Source: Candidatus Peregrinibacteria bacterium (GTDB lineage Bacteria > Patescibacteriota > Gracilibacteria > UBA1369 > JACRIC01). From it: a stretch of 64,000 nt of DNA. Shown here one piece after another: positions 34,793-44,234 of the stretch (the first letter of the stretch is position 1; each line of letters starts with the position of its first letter). Made by a program: the position numbers and the translations under genes. The stretch spans positions 1 to 64,000 of the forward strand of contig JACPHH010000022.1 of the NCBI GenBank assembly GCA_016188705.1. Direction: 5' to 3'. The notes below the pieces were generated by a model. The model searched no databases, had not been told where the DNA came from, and saw only the letters and a program-made list of their open reading frames with translations.

Positions 34793-34818
34793 CCCCTCGG
34801 CATAAAAATGCGGAGGGG
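34793..34818 (-). terminator. Intrinsic terminator for minus-strand genes
   Basis: Stem CCCCTC.GCAT/ATGC.GAGGGG with loop AAAA. On the minus strand it is followed by ATTTTTAAAAG; on the plus strand by A-rich sequence. This indicates minus-strand transcription reaching here from 36250, through 34861-35346. Confidence 0.65.
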
Positions 34819-34860
34819 AAAATGTTTGAGAGCATAAGGAATAAGGAAGTTTTAACTGCC

Positions 34861-35346
34861 TTATCCTCGCCCTTGTATATGAAAAGGCAATCGTATGGAG
34901 CGTATATCATTTCTGATTCCTCGATGCGTTCGTATTTCTTGAGAAATCCGTCCTTGAACGCGATTTATTTTTTCAATCCAGATATTTTTGAGTACTTCGC
35001 CTGCTGAACTCATTTTCATAAGTTTCATAATATCCCATATATAAATCCAGATAAGAAAGGCAGAATATGATTTTTCAATGAAAGAGGTTTGCCTCGAGTT
35101 TTCCTGATGAGGATGACGACGATTGCCACGATGATTGACGTGACAATCTTCATTGAAACAACGGTTGTTCGGAAAAAGACTCGTACGCCGATCGATCAAA
35201 TCACAATGATTTTTTTGTAAACAATTCTTTTGTAAAATCTCCTCAATTCGTTCGAAATGAGCCTCAATTCTATCGCAAAGAGGATTTCGACGAAGCGAAT
35301 TTTCAAGGGCGCAGTGAGTTCTGTTGTAAAAAGAAGAGAGTGTCAT
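34861..35346 (-). CDS. Doubtful hypothetical ORF, 161 residues
   Basis: An open frame downstream of the metallopeptidase gene on the same strand and ahead of the terminator at 34793, so transcription is likely. The composition is odd: rich in Arg, Asn, His and Cys (NHRGNRRHPHQENSRQ), with one hydrophobic stretch (SYSAFLIWIYIWDIMKLM). No Shine-Dalgarno at the ATG and no recognised family. Either a fast-evolving small protein or a long 3' untranslated region. Confidence 0.3.
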   Translation of the reverse strand: MTLSSFYNRTHCALENSLRRNPLCDRIEAHFERIEEILQKNCLQKNHCDLIDRRTSLFPNNRCFNEDCHVNHRGNRRHPHQENSRQTSFIEKSYSAFLIWIYIWDIMKLMKMSSAGEVLKNIWIEKINRVQGRISQEIRTHRGIRNDIRSIRLPFHIQGRG

Positions 35347-35422
35347 GAAAAAATGTGAAAAATGAAGTTATTCGAAGGATAAAAAAATGCTAAAAACTGA
35401 TGTCGTTGTAAAAATGTAAATT

Positions 35423-36250
35423 TTACTGAAAAGAATAGGGGAGTTTCGTAATGTCATACGTTCTCTCGGAAAGAGAAGGAAGCGAGAATGAATCGGCATA
35501 ATACTCTTTTTGAAAAACGAATTTTTGCATGGAGTCGTATTTTTGCGCCAAAATCGGATCAAACGCCGTGAGATAACGAAATTCCGGACCATGAAGGATG
35601 TAATAGACATAGGTTTCGGCAAAATCTTCAAACGGGTCTGTGGCGCCATATTCCGAGACAAAATGGAGTATGTTTTCGTCTTTTTTAGCCGCTACGGCAG
35701 ACCAACTTAAAGTATAGAAGGAAAGACTCTTGTCATCTCGGTACAGAGGGTTTTTCCCATCATAAAACGGACTTTTTCCGGCATATAAATGACCCTGAAA
35801 GAGGCCTGTATCGACAATATGGCCTATTTCATGCAGAAAAACGGCCTTTAACTCATCATCCGTAACATTGACGCAGCGAATGGTTATCTGATTGCCGCCA
35901 CCGAGACCGCGACGGATTTCAGGATCAAAGCTGAAGGTCAAACGTTTAAGTTGACTGAGATGTTTACGAGGCACATACGAAAAAGCCTCAAATACGGTAT
36001 TTTCGCAGCTCTCAAGTTCGGAAGGGGTATAATCACCCTGAACGCTGATTTGGAGGCCGTTTTTTTTGGCATACACGTCGAATTGAGGCGAACCTGTATT
36101 TTTAAGGTCAGAAAGGGCGCCGCCGGCATTTGGTATTTCTAGCAGGGAAGTAGTCGGTACTTCATGGGCAGCGGGAAAATAAGATGAAGTAAAGAGAACA
36201 TGAAGGAGGAAGAGAGCAAAAACCAAATTGAGAGAGATGAGCAACTTCAT
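35423..36250 (-). CDS. Secreted zinc metallopeptidase-like protein
   Basis: 275 residues. An N-terminal hydrophobic helix (about 3-22) acts as signal peptide or anchor. H140-E141-x-x-H144 in VFLHEIGHIVDTG is a zinc-peptidase site; DPFEDFAETYVYYI about 65 residues on would supply the third ligand and resembles the gluzincin-like E/D-x-F-A-E region of bacterial secreted proteases in the anthrax lethal factor group. That assignment is by pattern only. It would act outside the cell on unknown protein substrates. The upstream sequence (36286-36330) holds a piece of a family A left arm. Confidence 0.75.
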   Translation of the reverse strand: MKLLISLNLVFALFLLHVLFTSSYFPAAHEVPTTSLLEIPNAGGALSDLKNTGSPQFDVYAKKNGLQISVQGDYTPSELESCENTVFEAFSYVPRKHLSQLKRLTFSFDPEIRRGLGGGNQITIRCVNVTDDELKAVFLHEIGHIVDTGLFQGHLYAGKSPFYDGKNPLYRDDKSLSFYTLSWSAVAAKKDENILHFVSEYGATDPFEDFAETYVYYILHGPEFRYLTAFDPILAQKYDSMQKFVFQKEYYADSFSLPSLSERTYDITKLPYSFQ

Positions 36251-36285
36251 GGAAAAAAGTTAAGGACTCTCTTTTGGTTTTTATT

Positions 36286-36320
36286 TTTAGGAAACCATGA
36301 TAAATATGATTTCTACGATT
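36286..36320. repeat. Family A fragment: left arm with A2-type end
   Basis: TTAGGAAACCATGATAAATA followed by TGATTTC matches the outer end type of the copy at 11592. The inner palindrome is missing. Confidence 0.5.
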
Positions 36321-36384
36321 TTGTAGAGCGATTCTTCAAGGAAAAACAAAATAGCATAAAATATATTTTATGTCAAGAAAGAAA

Positions 36385-36413
36385 TTGACAAAAAACTTAA
36401 ATTACGCTAATCA
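36385..36413 (+). promoter_or_regulatory. Predicted promoter for the 91-residue ORF
   Basis: TTGACA, 17 bp, TAATCA, followed by AT-rich sequence to the ATG at 36442. Confidence 0.5.
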
Positions 36414-36441
36414 TAATTTATATATTTTTTAAAATAATTAT

Positions 36442-36717
36442 ATGAATGAAGAACCTTCAGAAGGTAGTTGTATTAAAATACCTTCTTATGCACAAGATAT
36501 AAGTATAAATAATGTGGTTCTTTCACCAGGCAATGCTCTAGTGTTTGAAACATACTGTAAGTTAATTGGTCTTGTTCCTGTGAAAACACCGAATGGTTAT
36601 TATATTGCATCTGTTTTTCCATTGTCGGACGACGCAAAAAAAAGATTAGAAAAAATACTCGACGATATTGCCAATAATTTTTCTCCCAGCATGACCATAG
36701 AATTCATTTCGAAATAG
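36442..36717 (+). CDS. Small hypothetical protein, 91 residues
   Basis: Soluble, mixed composition (NNVVLSPGNALVFETYCKLI, GYYIASVFPLSDDAKKRLEK), alpha/beta-like pattern, one short helix at the end. A good -35 box (TTGACA) lies upstream. Single gene between a divergent protease gene and a convergent unknown. No family recognised. Confidence 0.6.
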   Translation: MNEEPSEGSCIKIPSYAQDISINNVVLSPGNALVFETYCKLIGLVPVKTPNGYYIASVFPLSDDAKKRLEKILDDIANNFSPSMTIEFISK

Positions 36718-36791
36718 CATACATTAAAATTGCCCAGGTAGAGGTTTTCGAGAGTGAGTGACGAATAAATTGGAGGTAAAAATGGGATACT

Positions 36792-37274
36792 CTAAGAACG
36801 ATGACGAAACAAGCGTCTTACCATACGTATACCCAAAATGGAAACGAGCAAAAACAGTAAAGCTGTACCCTTAACTGCGGTACACGCAAAGTCTCCGCAC
36901 GACTCAACTCCTTCCCAAAAATCTTCTTTAAAAGTCTGGGGGTGTTTTTCAAGCTCCTCAAGAAATTTTCTATAATCAGCGTCAGGTTGTGTTTGCGCCT
37001 CAAATTTTGGAGCCAATGAGGTTCCAGCATTACCATCACTCATGGCAGGAATATCGGATGATCGAGTCAGCCTGTTTATTCTGGCGGCGAGAGCTTCACC
37101 ATGTGGCATAACAAGTGAAAAAAGGCTTCCAAGGTCAATTCGTGTCAGTGCGACTGTGTCAGCAATATGATCTGCGCCTTTCGTATAAGAAAAGTCTAAA
37201 ATCATTTGACCATGATCGCGCTCTCTCGATGGTAATCTACCGCATTCGCCAATCCCATCAATACCATGAACCAT
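36792..37274 (-). CDS. Hypothetical tail-anchored membrane protein
   Basis: 160 residues. The only clear feature is a C-terminal helix (about 133-151, GTALLFLLVSILGIRMV) followed by a basic end (RRLFRHRS), giving a tail-anchor layout. Two cysteines (ESCGDFACT) precede the helix. The gap to the next gene upstream (37285-37330) has a family A left-arm piece (TTTAAAAAACGTGGTTTCGT). No family recognised. Confidence 0.55.
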   Translation of the reverse strand: MVHGIDGIGECGRLPSRERDHGQMILDFSYTKGADHIADTVALTRIDLGSLFSLVMPHGEALAARINRLTRSSDIPAMSDGNAGTSLAPKFEAQTQPDADYRKFLEELEKHPQTFKEDFWEGVESCGDFACTAVKGTALLFLLVSILGIRMVRRLFRHRS

Positions 37275-37389
37275 AATTAAAGAAAAAATTATAAAAACTT
37301 TAAAAAACGTGGTTTCGTTATAAAATCATTACCTTCCAACCAAAACCAAACAAAATAGAAAACTACATTATAATATAAATTATAAAAAA

Positions 37390-38649
37390 TCAAGTAAATG
37401 CGAATTCGTTTTTATATCGAGTAAAAAAAGTCAAATTATCAGCAGATGTGATTTTCCCTGCACGTTCAAGATTATCAACAAGTGCCTGTATTGTCTGATT
37501 GATCAAGTTATCATTTAAAATATTTTCTGAAATTGGAGTGGAAGCTGTCCAAAAATTTAAAATCTCTGAATAATGAGCAGATCTAAGACCCTGTAAAAGA
37601 ACTCGACTACGAGCTGTTTGATCACTATAACCTTGCTCTTTAAATTTATCACTCACAAATTTCTCAAGTTGTTCACGCTTTTTTTGAAAAATTTCTACGT
37701 CACTCATCAACATAACATTCCCAGAAGGAATGCTAAGTTGAGTGAAGATTTGCTGTCGCTTAGGATTATCAAGAACATCAATACTATTTCCATACCCTTT
37801 AACCATGTTAAAAACCTCAGTCTGCTCATAGCCTAAACCTGCATATTTTGTATCAAAATAGTTTAAAAATTTTACAACATCAGCAGAATTCTTCAATCCA
37901 TTATTCACCTGAATTTCCAGAAAATCGTCTGAGGTTGAAGCAACAGAAGTCAATTCACCAGCCTCAAAAAGATCTTTTTTCTTCATTTCCATCGCGGTGC
38001 CACCCTTCCAGGTACCGGCTCTGCGAGTCGCGTATTCTCGATTTAAAGCACTATTTTGTGGCGCTCGAAGGAAAAGGTAATATTTATTAGTGGCATCGGT
38101 GCAACCTCCAACCATTTCAACAAGATCAAGGTCGGTAGATAGAGGGGGTCTCAGAGTTGGATCTATAATTTTTGATCCGAGGTCTTCCAGTGCCTTTGAA
38201 TACGCCGTAAACATACTCCTTCGAAGAGCATCATCAACACTTGGAGCGCTCGCAGGCATGGCATCAATTTTATAAATAAAATAGTACGCTTTTCCATGAT
38301 CTTCAAACGAAGTCTGATCGGGAGTGGGCGAAGTTGCTAATGTCGGAGTTGCTGATAAAGCACTGTTGAATTGATTTTCAAAATTTCCTAGCTTACCAGA
38401 ATGAATATATGAGGAAACAATGGTCGCGGTTTCATGATCACGAAGCACGTCGTCAGCCTTCGCGAAATTCGTATACAACCAATTTCTTACTCTATCAACA
38501 CCCTCAGTTTTTAATAAATCAACAGTCCTTAAAGCTAAATATGGAATACTAATACCTCCCAAACCAACGAGCTTGATACCATTAACTATACCGTTAGTAG
38601 CGGCATCAATATGAACTTCATAACTTAGTTTTTTGATACAGTCCATCAA
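37390..38649 (-). CDS. Unknown protein, last gene of a four-gene operon
   Basis: 419 residues. It overlaps the upstream gene by 32 nt in another frame, so translation is likely coupled; the exact start is uncertain (MMDC or a later codon). One moderately hydrophobic segment near 22-42 (NGIKLVGLGGISIPYLALR). The remainder reads as a soluble alpha/beta protein with SFEDHGKAYYFIYKID and a basic loop (YATRRAGTWKGGTAM). No motif recognised. Same-strand context with three other unknowns suggests a joint, lineage-specific job. Confidence 0.7.
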   Translation of the reverse strand: MMDCIKKLSYEVHIDAATNGIVNGIKLVGLGGISIPYLALRTVDLLKTEGVDRVRNWLYTNFAKADDVLRDHETATIVSSYIHSGKLGNFENQFNSALSATPTLATSPTPDQTSFEDHGKAYYFIYKIDAMPASAPSVDDALRRSMFTAYSKALEDLGSKIIDPTLRPPLSTDLDLVEMVGGCTDATNKYYLFLRAPQNSALNREYATRRAGTWKGGTAMEMKKKDLFEAGELTSVASTSDDFLEIQVNNGLKNSADVVKFLNYFDTKYAGLGYEQTEVFNMVKGYGNSIDVLDNPKRQQIFTQLSIPSGNVMLMSDVEIFQKKREQLEKFVSDKFKEQGYSDQTARSRVLLQGLRSAHYSEILNFWTASTPISENILNDNLINQTIQALVDNLERAGKITSADNLTFFTRYKNEFAFT

Positions 38650-40051
38650 TTCCCAGCGCGGAAGATAGATTGGATAATTTTTCAGTAGACCACTTCGCGG
38701 CTCCTGTGATGGATTCGCCGGCCGCGCTTGCCGCGCTACTCAATCCCTCTCCAACAGAAGACGCTCCGCTCCCTATTGTGTCGATCAAACCGCCGGTAAA
38801 AGCTTCAAGTCCGCCTCCAGCCATATGTCTGAATGCCGGATCATCGTAGGTTTCACGAGAAACCATGTCCGTAAAGGTAACATTCGGATCATTATATTTC
38901 GATTTCATGAGACTGTAATTGTATTTTCTAAAAAAAACATCAGCCGCGATGTACGCTTCGAATGGCAGCATTTCTCCATGTTTTTTCATGTCAATAAAAA
39001 TATCCGGCCTTCTTTTTCCAAGTTGAGCCAATGATTCGCCCTCCTTGCGTTCCACTTCCACTCGATCTCGAGTAAAACTATATGAATGAAACATCTCGCC
39101 GACTTTATACGTATCAAGGAAAGCAATGCCCTTTTGAAAAATCTCCGCTTCTTCATTCGATGTTTTAGCATCATCATTTTTAAAATGATCCGCAACGAAA
39201 CCTGTTGATTTTTCCGCTTGTTCGTCCCATTGTTTGAGCCATGTAAATCCGCTTTTCCCTGTTCCAAGTTGAATGAGTTTGTTCACGAAAGCTCCGATAA
39301 CGGTTAATTTGGCGCCTCCCCAAAGGGTATTTTTGATATCAATGACCGTTTGATTTTTTGAGTTATTGAGCATGTTTAGGGTAAAAAACGCGCCGACAAC
39401 GAGAAATAATTTTTCTCCGCCTGACATCTTTTTCCATTCCTTGCGTACTTCCTTATATTTTTGAATGACCGTTTTTTCAATATCCTGACCTTCTTCACTG
39501 AGAGATTCTTGTTGATGTTTTTTTTGATTTTCCTTTTTACTTAACCATCCAAGAATATTACTCTTGCCCATTTGCTCCTCAATAAGCCTTTCCTGAAGTT
39601 CGGTTTTCGCGGCTAATTTCGCGGCATCGGTTGGATGTGCTTTAGAGTCTTTTTCGGCTTGAGCGTGCTCTTTTTGGAGATCGGGAAGCAGGCCACCTGA
39701 AGATGACTTGAAGTTATTATAATAATCCAATAAGTTTGTTTCCAAAGGTTCAAGCCTGTGATAGGTATCATTTTTATATTTCAAATATTCATAAAGCCTG
39801 TTTGCTTGAAAATGAGCTTGAAAATCTTTTTTATTCGAAATGCTTTCTTTTTTAAGAAACTCATCAATAAATTTTGAACCAAAGGTTAGAACCTCTCCGC
39901 TCGATTCATTTTCTTCTCTTTGAATACGATTAAGTTGCTCGGCTGCTTCCTTGTCGAACTGCGCGAAGAAACACAAACGTGATTCCTCAAAATCTCCAGA
40001 AAAATTTCTCAAAAAGTGACTCGAACCGTTTTGAAGAGTTATTCGAAACAT
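38618..40051 (-). CDS. Unknown membrane-associated protein of the four-gene operon
   Basis: 477 residues. Its ATG overlaps the stop of the preceding gene (TAATG). Helical N-terminal half with coiled-coil character (EEQMGKSNILGWLSKKENQ), hydrophobic stretches near 215-235 (KLFLVVGAFFTLNML) and 245-262 (GGAKLTVIGAFVNKLI), then a soluble part. The C-terminal 70 residues are a Gly/Ser/Ala-rich amphipathic run (SGASSVGEGLSSAASAAGES), which could line a membrane or form a flexible tail. No family recognised. Confidence 0.7.
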   Translation of the reverse strand: MFRITLQNGSSHFLRNFSGDFEESRLCFFAQFDKEAAEQLNRIQREENESSGEVLTFGSKFIDEFLKKESISNKKDFQAHFQANRLYEYLKYKNDTYHRLEPLETNLLDYYNNFKSSSGGLLPDLQKEHAQAEKDSKAHPTDAAKLAAKTELQERLIEEQMGKSNILGWLSKKENQKKHQQESLSEEGQDIEKTVIQKYKEVRKEWKKMSGGEKLFLVVGAFFTLNMLNNSKNQTVIDIKNTLWGGAKLTVIGAFVNKLIQLGTGKSGFTWLKQWDEQAEKSTGFVADHFKNDDAKTSNEEAEIFQKGIAFLDTYKVGEMFHSYSFTRDRVEVERKEGESLAQLGKRRPDIFIDMKKHGEMLPFEAYIAADVFFRKYNYSLMKSKYNDPNVTFTDMVSRETYDDPAFRHMAGGGLEAFTGGLIDTIGSGASSVGEGLSSAASAAGESITGAAKWSTEKLSNLSSALGIDGLYQKTKL

Positions 40052-40449
40052 TAGGAAGGAAGATTATCATGTAAAACCGACTCATTCAGATAGCCATAAT
40101 CGAGAAATTCTTCTTTCATGCTTTCAAGTGTTTTCGTAAGGTATTCGGGAAGTTCCGAAATGGTATCCGCGACAATAAACAGGGCTTCATTTTCATCAAT
40201 ATCGAGATTTTCACGGAGTATTTCATCCACGGCATCATATTCCTCCTTCCCAAAAAGCGAAATGATCGTTTCCATGATTCGATCATCGACCATATCTTCG
40301 ACCATCTGACGGACTTGAAGTTTCGCTTGCTCTGTCATGGCAGGACTCAATTTAAGGCCATTCATGATACTGTCAATATAGACAAAATAGTTCTTGAGAT
40401 ATTTGTTTGAGTCCGTATGTTTTTTATCAGTGTGCGTGTTTTTTGACAT
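40051..40449 (-). CDS. Small acidic helical protein of the four-gene operon
   Basis: 132 residues from ATG 40449 (MSKNTHTDKK). A longer frame opens at TTG 40491, overlapping the stop of the previous gene, but its extra 14 residues are an unlikely soluble start. Mostly helical and acidic (MVEDMVDDRIMETIISLFGK, LDIDENEALFIVADTISELP), like a small adaptor or chaperone for the large neighbours. No family recognised. Confidence 0.65.
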   Translation of the reverse strand: MSKNTHTDKKHTDSNKYLKNYFVYIDSIMNGLKLSPAMTEQAKLQVRQMVEDMVDDRIMETIISLFGKEEYDAVDEILRENLDIDENEALFIVADTISELPEYLTKTLESMKEEFLDYGYLNESVLHDNLPS

Positions 40450-40487
40450 GGTAATTAAAATGAAAATGTTTTGAAATAGGAATCGTA

Positions 40488-43400
40488 TCAATGGGTTGGT
40501 GGAACGTTCGCGTGAGTATCACCTTTTTTTGCGGGCTTTTTTGGAAATGAAACACTTACTTTTGCCGGCTTTCCTCGAGCTGCTTCACTTCTCTTTGCTT
40601 TTCTTTTTTTCAATGCGTCTCGATTCATTAACCAACCAAAAAATGAATGCTTATTGTATCGCTCTATTTCACTTTTTTCTGATGAGCCGAATTTCGCGAG
40701 GGAAAAAATAGCGCTTTCTACAATTTTTAGAGGCGATGTAAGAATTTTACCCGTAACATGAAGACTCGTATCAGCTACATTAACCGACCCGGCAAAAGTT
40801 CTACGCAAAATGCGACGACTTGCTTTCGGCGTTTTTTCACTGCGACGTCCTGTCATTCTTCCAAAAAGAGCACGAGGCGTATCGATATAAACCCATTTCC
40901 AAGCTCGCCCTATAGCCCATGGCGTATCAATAAAAACTGCTTTACCGGCATGCCCGACTGATCTGACAACATTCGCAGGCCAAGAACCGCCGTGACTGAC
41001 ACTATCTGGTTCAGAAGCTTCGTCAGCAGTTCCTTGAGGAGAAGCTTCGCCCGCTGTGGCAGTAGCAGCCGCCTTTGCCGCATTCTCAGAAGCTTTGGCA
41101 GCTTTTTTTGCGCGTCGTCGATGCATAATCGCTTCTCCAATTTCATTTAAAGCCAGTCCCACGGTTAAAAGTGAATGAACATCGGAAAAACCCATATTCT
41201 GACGGATATTTTTTTGCTCCTCAGGTGATTTGCCAGCAGCTTTCGCCTCTCGTTCAAGCTTTCGAATTTCTCTTCTTTTTTGCAGCGAATCATATCCTTT
41301 GCGAAACATATAGGCTACTTTACCGTCACGATGATCCTTAAAATTTTCATCTACCTTTTGAATCCTTTCTTGACGACTTTCTTGTTGAAATTGAAGAAGA
41401 CGAAGGATAAATTCATCTTCTTTGAGTGCTTGAATATCGTCTGGAAGCCTGTTTTTTGTCTCACGAAAAGCTTGCGTAAATATGTGGGCATCTTGCATTT
41501 GAAGAGCATCAGCCATGGCAGTTCTCAGATTCAAAAGATGCATAATACTTCGATTTTCCAAATCTATTTCTTTATCATTGATGATTGCGTCTAATTCGCC
41601 AAGAGCCTTCGCAAGGAAGTCCGAATCAAGTTTGAGATTTAAAATATCTCTCGCCGTAATCGGCCTTTTTGGAAATTCATCCAATGCTTTAAGGAAACCC
41701 TTATATTCCCTAAGAATACCTATTTTTTTGATGAACTTTTTAACGCCCAAAGTTTCTTTTGGATCCCAAGGACGAGGAATCCTTCCCAATCCACGGGACC
41801 TTCGTCCTAAGCCAGGAATTCGTTCTCTTAAAAGTTGTTGCGCTCGGTTAATGTTAATTTCTTCTTGAATATTTGTTCCTGCTTGGACCCGAGCCATATT
41901 GGTCGCTAAAGCCGCCAACTGATCTCTTTCATTACTAGCCGGACAAAGAATTCCAATCCCGATGTCGCGTCCAAGACGTTCGCGCATCATCATATAAAAA
42001 AGCTGATCGCTGCTCATGCGCGGCAATGGTTTTACATCCTCAGTACCAATTCGTTCAGATTGAGTTTGAAGATCAGTTTTACGATTTTTTAAAGCTGTTT
42101 CTTGTGCGCGAATGGCACTAAACGCGTTTAAAATAGCCTGATCTGATGGAAGAGGAAAATTGGCACCTCTTCTCACAGTAATTGGAATAGCTGGAGTAGG
42201 GAAGTCATATGGAGGAGTTACCGAAGGCGTATGGAATTCTATAAGGAAATTTACGAAATCTACGGAACTGCGCGGAGTAGGTGGAACCCCTGCTACTGGA
42301 GCAGCCACATCGTAGTTGAATTGTATATTGGATGATACAAGTTCACTGGCCGCATTTCTCATTTTTAATTCTGCTTCACGAATTGTATTTCTACATTCAT
42401 CAAGTTTTTGCTGAACCGCCACCGTACTGGTTCGAAGATCAGCGCCGGGAACACCACCAAGTTCATTCGTAAAAGGAGTGTTTAAACCTTTAATGTTAGC
42501 CTGCAATGCGGACATGGCGTTTAAAAAATCTGAATTCGTTGGCGAACCTTTAGGAACAGGATCGTTCGTAAGCCTCGAAGCGAATGCAGAAGGTGAAACT
42601 GGAGCTCCTCCAGCGATAGTGAATACTGGCGTGTAGGTGGTGGGCGCTCCAATAGAATGTGGATTGGTAAAAGCAGTAAGTGGCTGCAATTTACCTGCGG
42701 CATGAGCAATTTTCAGGCTCGCTCCATCCATTTCTCGTTTAGCTGTGGACTTTTCATTTTGCAAACGATCTCTACGCGTTCCTAAAGTGAATATTCCAAT
42801 ACGAATGGAATCCCTTAATAATTGCGCGGTACGGAATTCCTGAAAGCTTTTAATCATTTCTTGAATGAGTTCAACATATTCATTATGTTTATCAATTCTG
42901 TCTTGAATGAGACGACGTTCTAGAAGATTCCGCAAATGAATTTCCTCTTCACGCTGCTTTCTCACCTCGCGAAGCCCGCTAGCGATGGCCTCAACATGTT
43001 CGATATTTTTATCATTCGTTTCCATGTCATGATGGACGTGCTCACGATCACTGTTGGGATTATGACTATGGAGTTGAATAAAAGCGTTCCGAGCCTCAGG
43101 ATCGACGACAAGCCTCTGCAAAAGCATCGGATATACGGATGCTCCTTGATCTGATGCTGAATTTACGCGAAGCGATTGAACTCTTTCCAAAAAATTATGA
43201 GATAAACGAGGTGCCACCACCCTTCCAGCAGGAGGAGGCGCTCCATCCCAAGTAAAGGTACTTAAAACCCTTTCAAAATGAGCGGTATTAAAATGATGAG
43301 GTCGTTTGCGTTGTAAATTTTCTGCTCCCAAAGCTCGAGTATAAAGATCCGCACTTAAAATGTTTAAAGAAGCGAGTGTTGCTGCAACGCCTCCTTGACG

Positions 43401-43931
43401 AGCTCTATATTGTTCAGTCATTGCTTCCGCTCGGTCGCGAATACCACGTCTGCCAAAAAAGCCTATAGGACCTGTATTCCTTGCTTGATGTTCTTCGGTG
43501 GCATACGTTTCAAAAAAAGTTCTTACGGCATCTCGAGCGATAAGTCGAGCTCCTTCAAGTGCATTTCCTCTTGCGCCTGGCATACGTCCCACATCCTGAG
43601 CCGACACCCCCTCAACCGATCTTTCCATTGTGTCAACTTGAGCCGGGGTATATCCATGAAGCGCATTATAACCCAAATCATCAAGTGTGACATTTTGGCC
43701 AAGAACATTCTGAATAAGTCCGCGGCGGGCCAGCATCTCTGGAAATGGGAGATCGCTGTCCACTCTGAATCGATTTTCAGGAAATTCGTCAGGAGTATCA
43801 GTGAGAAGACGACGAGCGCTTGTCGGAGCGACAATTGGAGCCACGGGCGGAACAACCGGCGGAGTTGGAGAAGGAGTCGTCGGGTCAGGAGTTGGAGGAA
43901 TTGATCCCGGTGCTGGAGCTGGCGAAGTCAT
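40488..43931 (-). CDS. Large unknown protein (1147 residues), first gene of the four-gene operon
   Basis: The N-terminal 40 residues are Pro/Thr-rich (PTPDPTTPSPTPPVVPPVAP). Residues about 40-850 are long, charged and largely helical, with coiled-coil parts (VRKQREEEIHLRNLLERR). The last 250 residues are basic and Ala-rich (AKKAAKASENAAKAAATATA), ending in a KP-rich tail with VSFPKKPAKKGD. No signal peptide and no catalytic motif seen, so a cytoplasmic structural or scaffold role is possible. It leads a tightly coupled run of unknown genes on the minus strand. Confidence 0.75.
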   Translation of the reverse strand: MTSPAPAPGSIPPTPDPTTPSPTPPVVPPVAPIVAPTSARRLLTDTPDEFPENRFRVDSDLPFPEMLARRGLIQNVLGQNVTLDDLGYNALHGYTPAQVDTMERSVEGVSAQDVGRMPGARGNALEGARLIARDAVRTFFETYATEEHQARNTGPIGFFGRRGIRDRAEAMTEQYRARQGGVAATLASLNILSADLYTRALGAENLQRKRPHHFNTAHFERVLSTFTWDGAPPPAGRVVAPRLSHNFLERVQSLRVNSASDQGASVYPMLLQRLVVDPEARNAFIQLHSHNPNSDREHVHHDMETNDKNIEHVEAIASGLREVRKQREEEIHLRNLLERRLIQDRIDKHNEYVELIQEMIKSFQEFRTAQLLRDSIRIGIFTLGTRRDRLQNEKSTAKREMDGASLKIAHAAGKLQPLTAFTNPHSIGAPTTYTPVFTIAGGAPVSPSAFASRLTNDPVPKGSPTNSDFLNAMSALQANIKGLNTPFTNELGGVPGADLRTSTVAVQQKLDECRNTIREAELKMRNAASELVSSNIQFNYDVAAPVAGVPPTPRSSVDFVNFLIEFHTPSVTPPYDFPTPAIPITVRRGANFPLPSDQAILNAFSAIRAQETALKNRKTDLQTQSERIGTEDVKPLPRMSSDQLFYMMMRERLGRDIGIGILCPASNERDQLAALATNMARVQAGTNIQEEININRAQQLLRERIPGLGRRSRGLGRIPRPWDPKETLGVKKFIKKIGILREYKGFLKALDEFPKRPITARDILNLKLDSDFLAKALGELDAIINDKEIDLENRSIMHLLNLRTAMADALQMQDAHIFTQAFRETKNRLPDDIQALKEDEFILRLLQFQQESRQERIQKVDENFKDHRDGKVAYMFRKGYDSLQKRREIRKLEREAKAAGKSPEEQKNIRQNMGFSDVHSLLTVGLALNEIGEAIMHRRRAKKAAKASENAAKAAATATAGEASPQGTADEASEPDSVSHGGSWPANVVRSVGHAGKAVFIDTPWAIGRAWKWVYIDTPRALFGRMTGRRSEKTPKASRRILRRTFAGSVNVADTSLHVTGKILTSPLKIVESAIFSLAKFGSSEKSEIERYNKHSFFGWLMNRDALKKRKAKRSEAARGKPAKVSVSFPKKPAKKGDTHANVPPTH

Positions 43932-44068
43932 AAGTATCTATAAAGTATCTAGTTATTTTACCAGAAATAGACCTGATAAACAAGATGAAAAATCTGACTA
44001 TTCATCATTTTTCGGATCATGCGGATCATACGCTTTTTTTCCGTTATTTTTTTTCTCAAAAAAAATTA
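43932..44068. other. Upstream gap of the four-gene operon
   Basis: AT-rich, no ORF. Any promoter must read leftward; no convincing -35/-10 pair was found. Repeat A5 fills the rest of the gap. Confidence 0.4.
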
Positions 44069-44234
44069 AGAACTTATCCATGAATAGGGATTCGTCACGA
44101 AATCTGCAAATTTTTGCTGCAAACGTTTCATCGCTCCTCAGCGTATCTTCTTCTGATACGCTTTCGTCACGAGTTCAACGTTTTCGCTCAAAATTTGCAG
44201 ATTACAGTAGAATACATATTTATGGATAAGTTCT
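44069..44234. repeat. Family A palindrome, long form with flipped centre (copy A5)
   Basis: 166 bp. Ends AGAACTTATCCATGAATA and complement of CATATTTATGGATAAGTTCT; inner arms share AATCTGCAAATTTT; centre GTATC-N6-GATAC. The outer parts run in the A2 direction (CGTCACGAAAT left, ACAGTAG right), but the asymmetric inner blocks (GCTGCAAACG left, CGTTTTCGCTC right) are swapped. Its right edge overlaps the stop codon of the gene at 44233. Confidence 0.9.

Noticed and set aside
34822-35007. 61-residue plus-strand frame after hisS
   Set aside because: It starts just past a terminator that fits minus-strand transcription and overlaps a minus-strand frame; no supporting signal.
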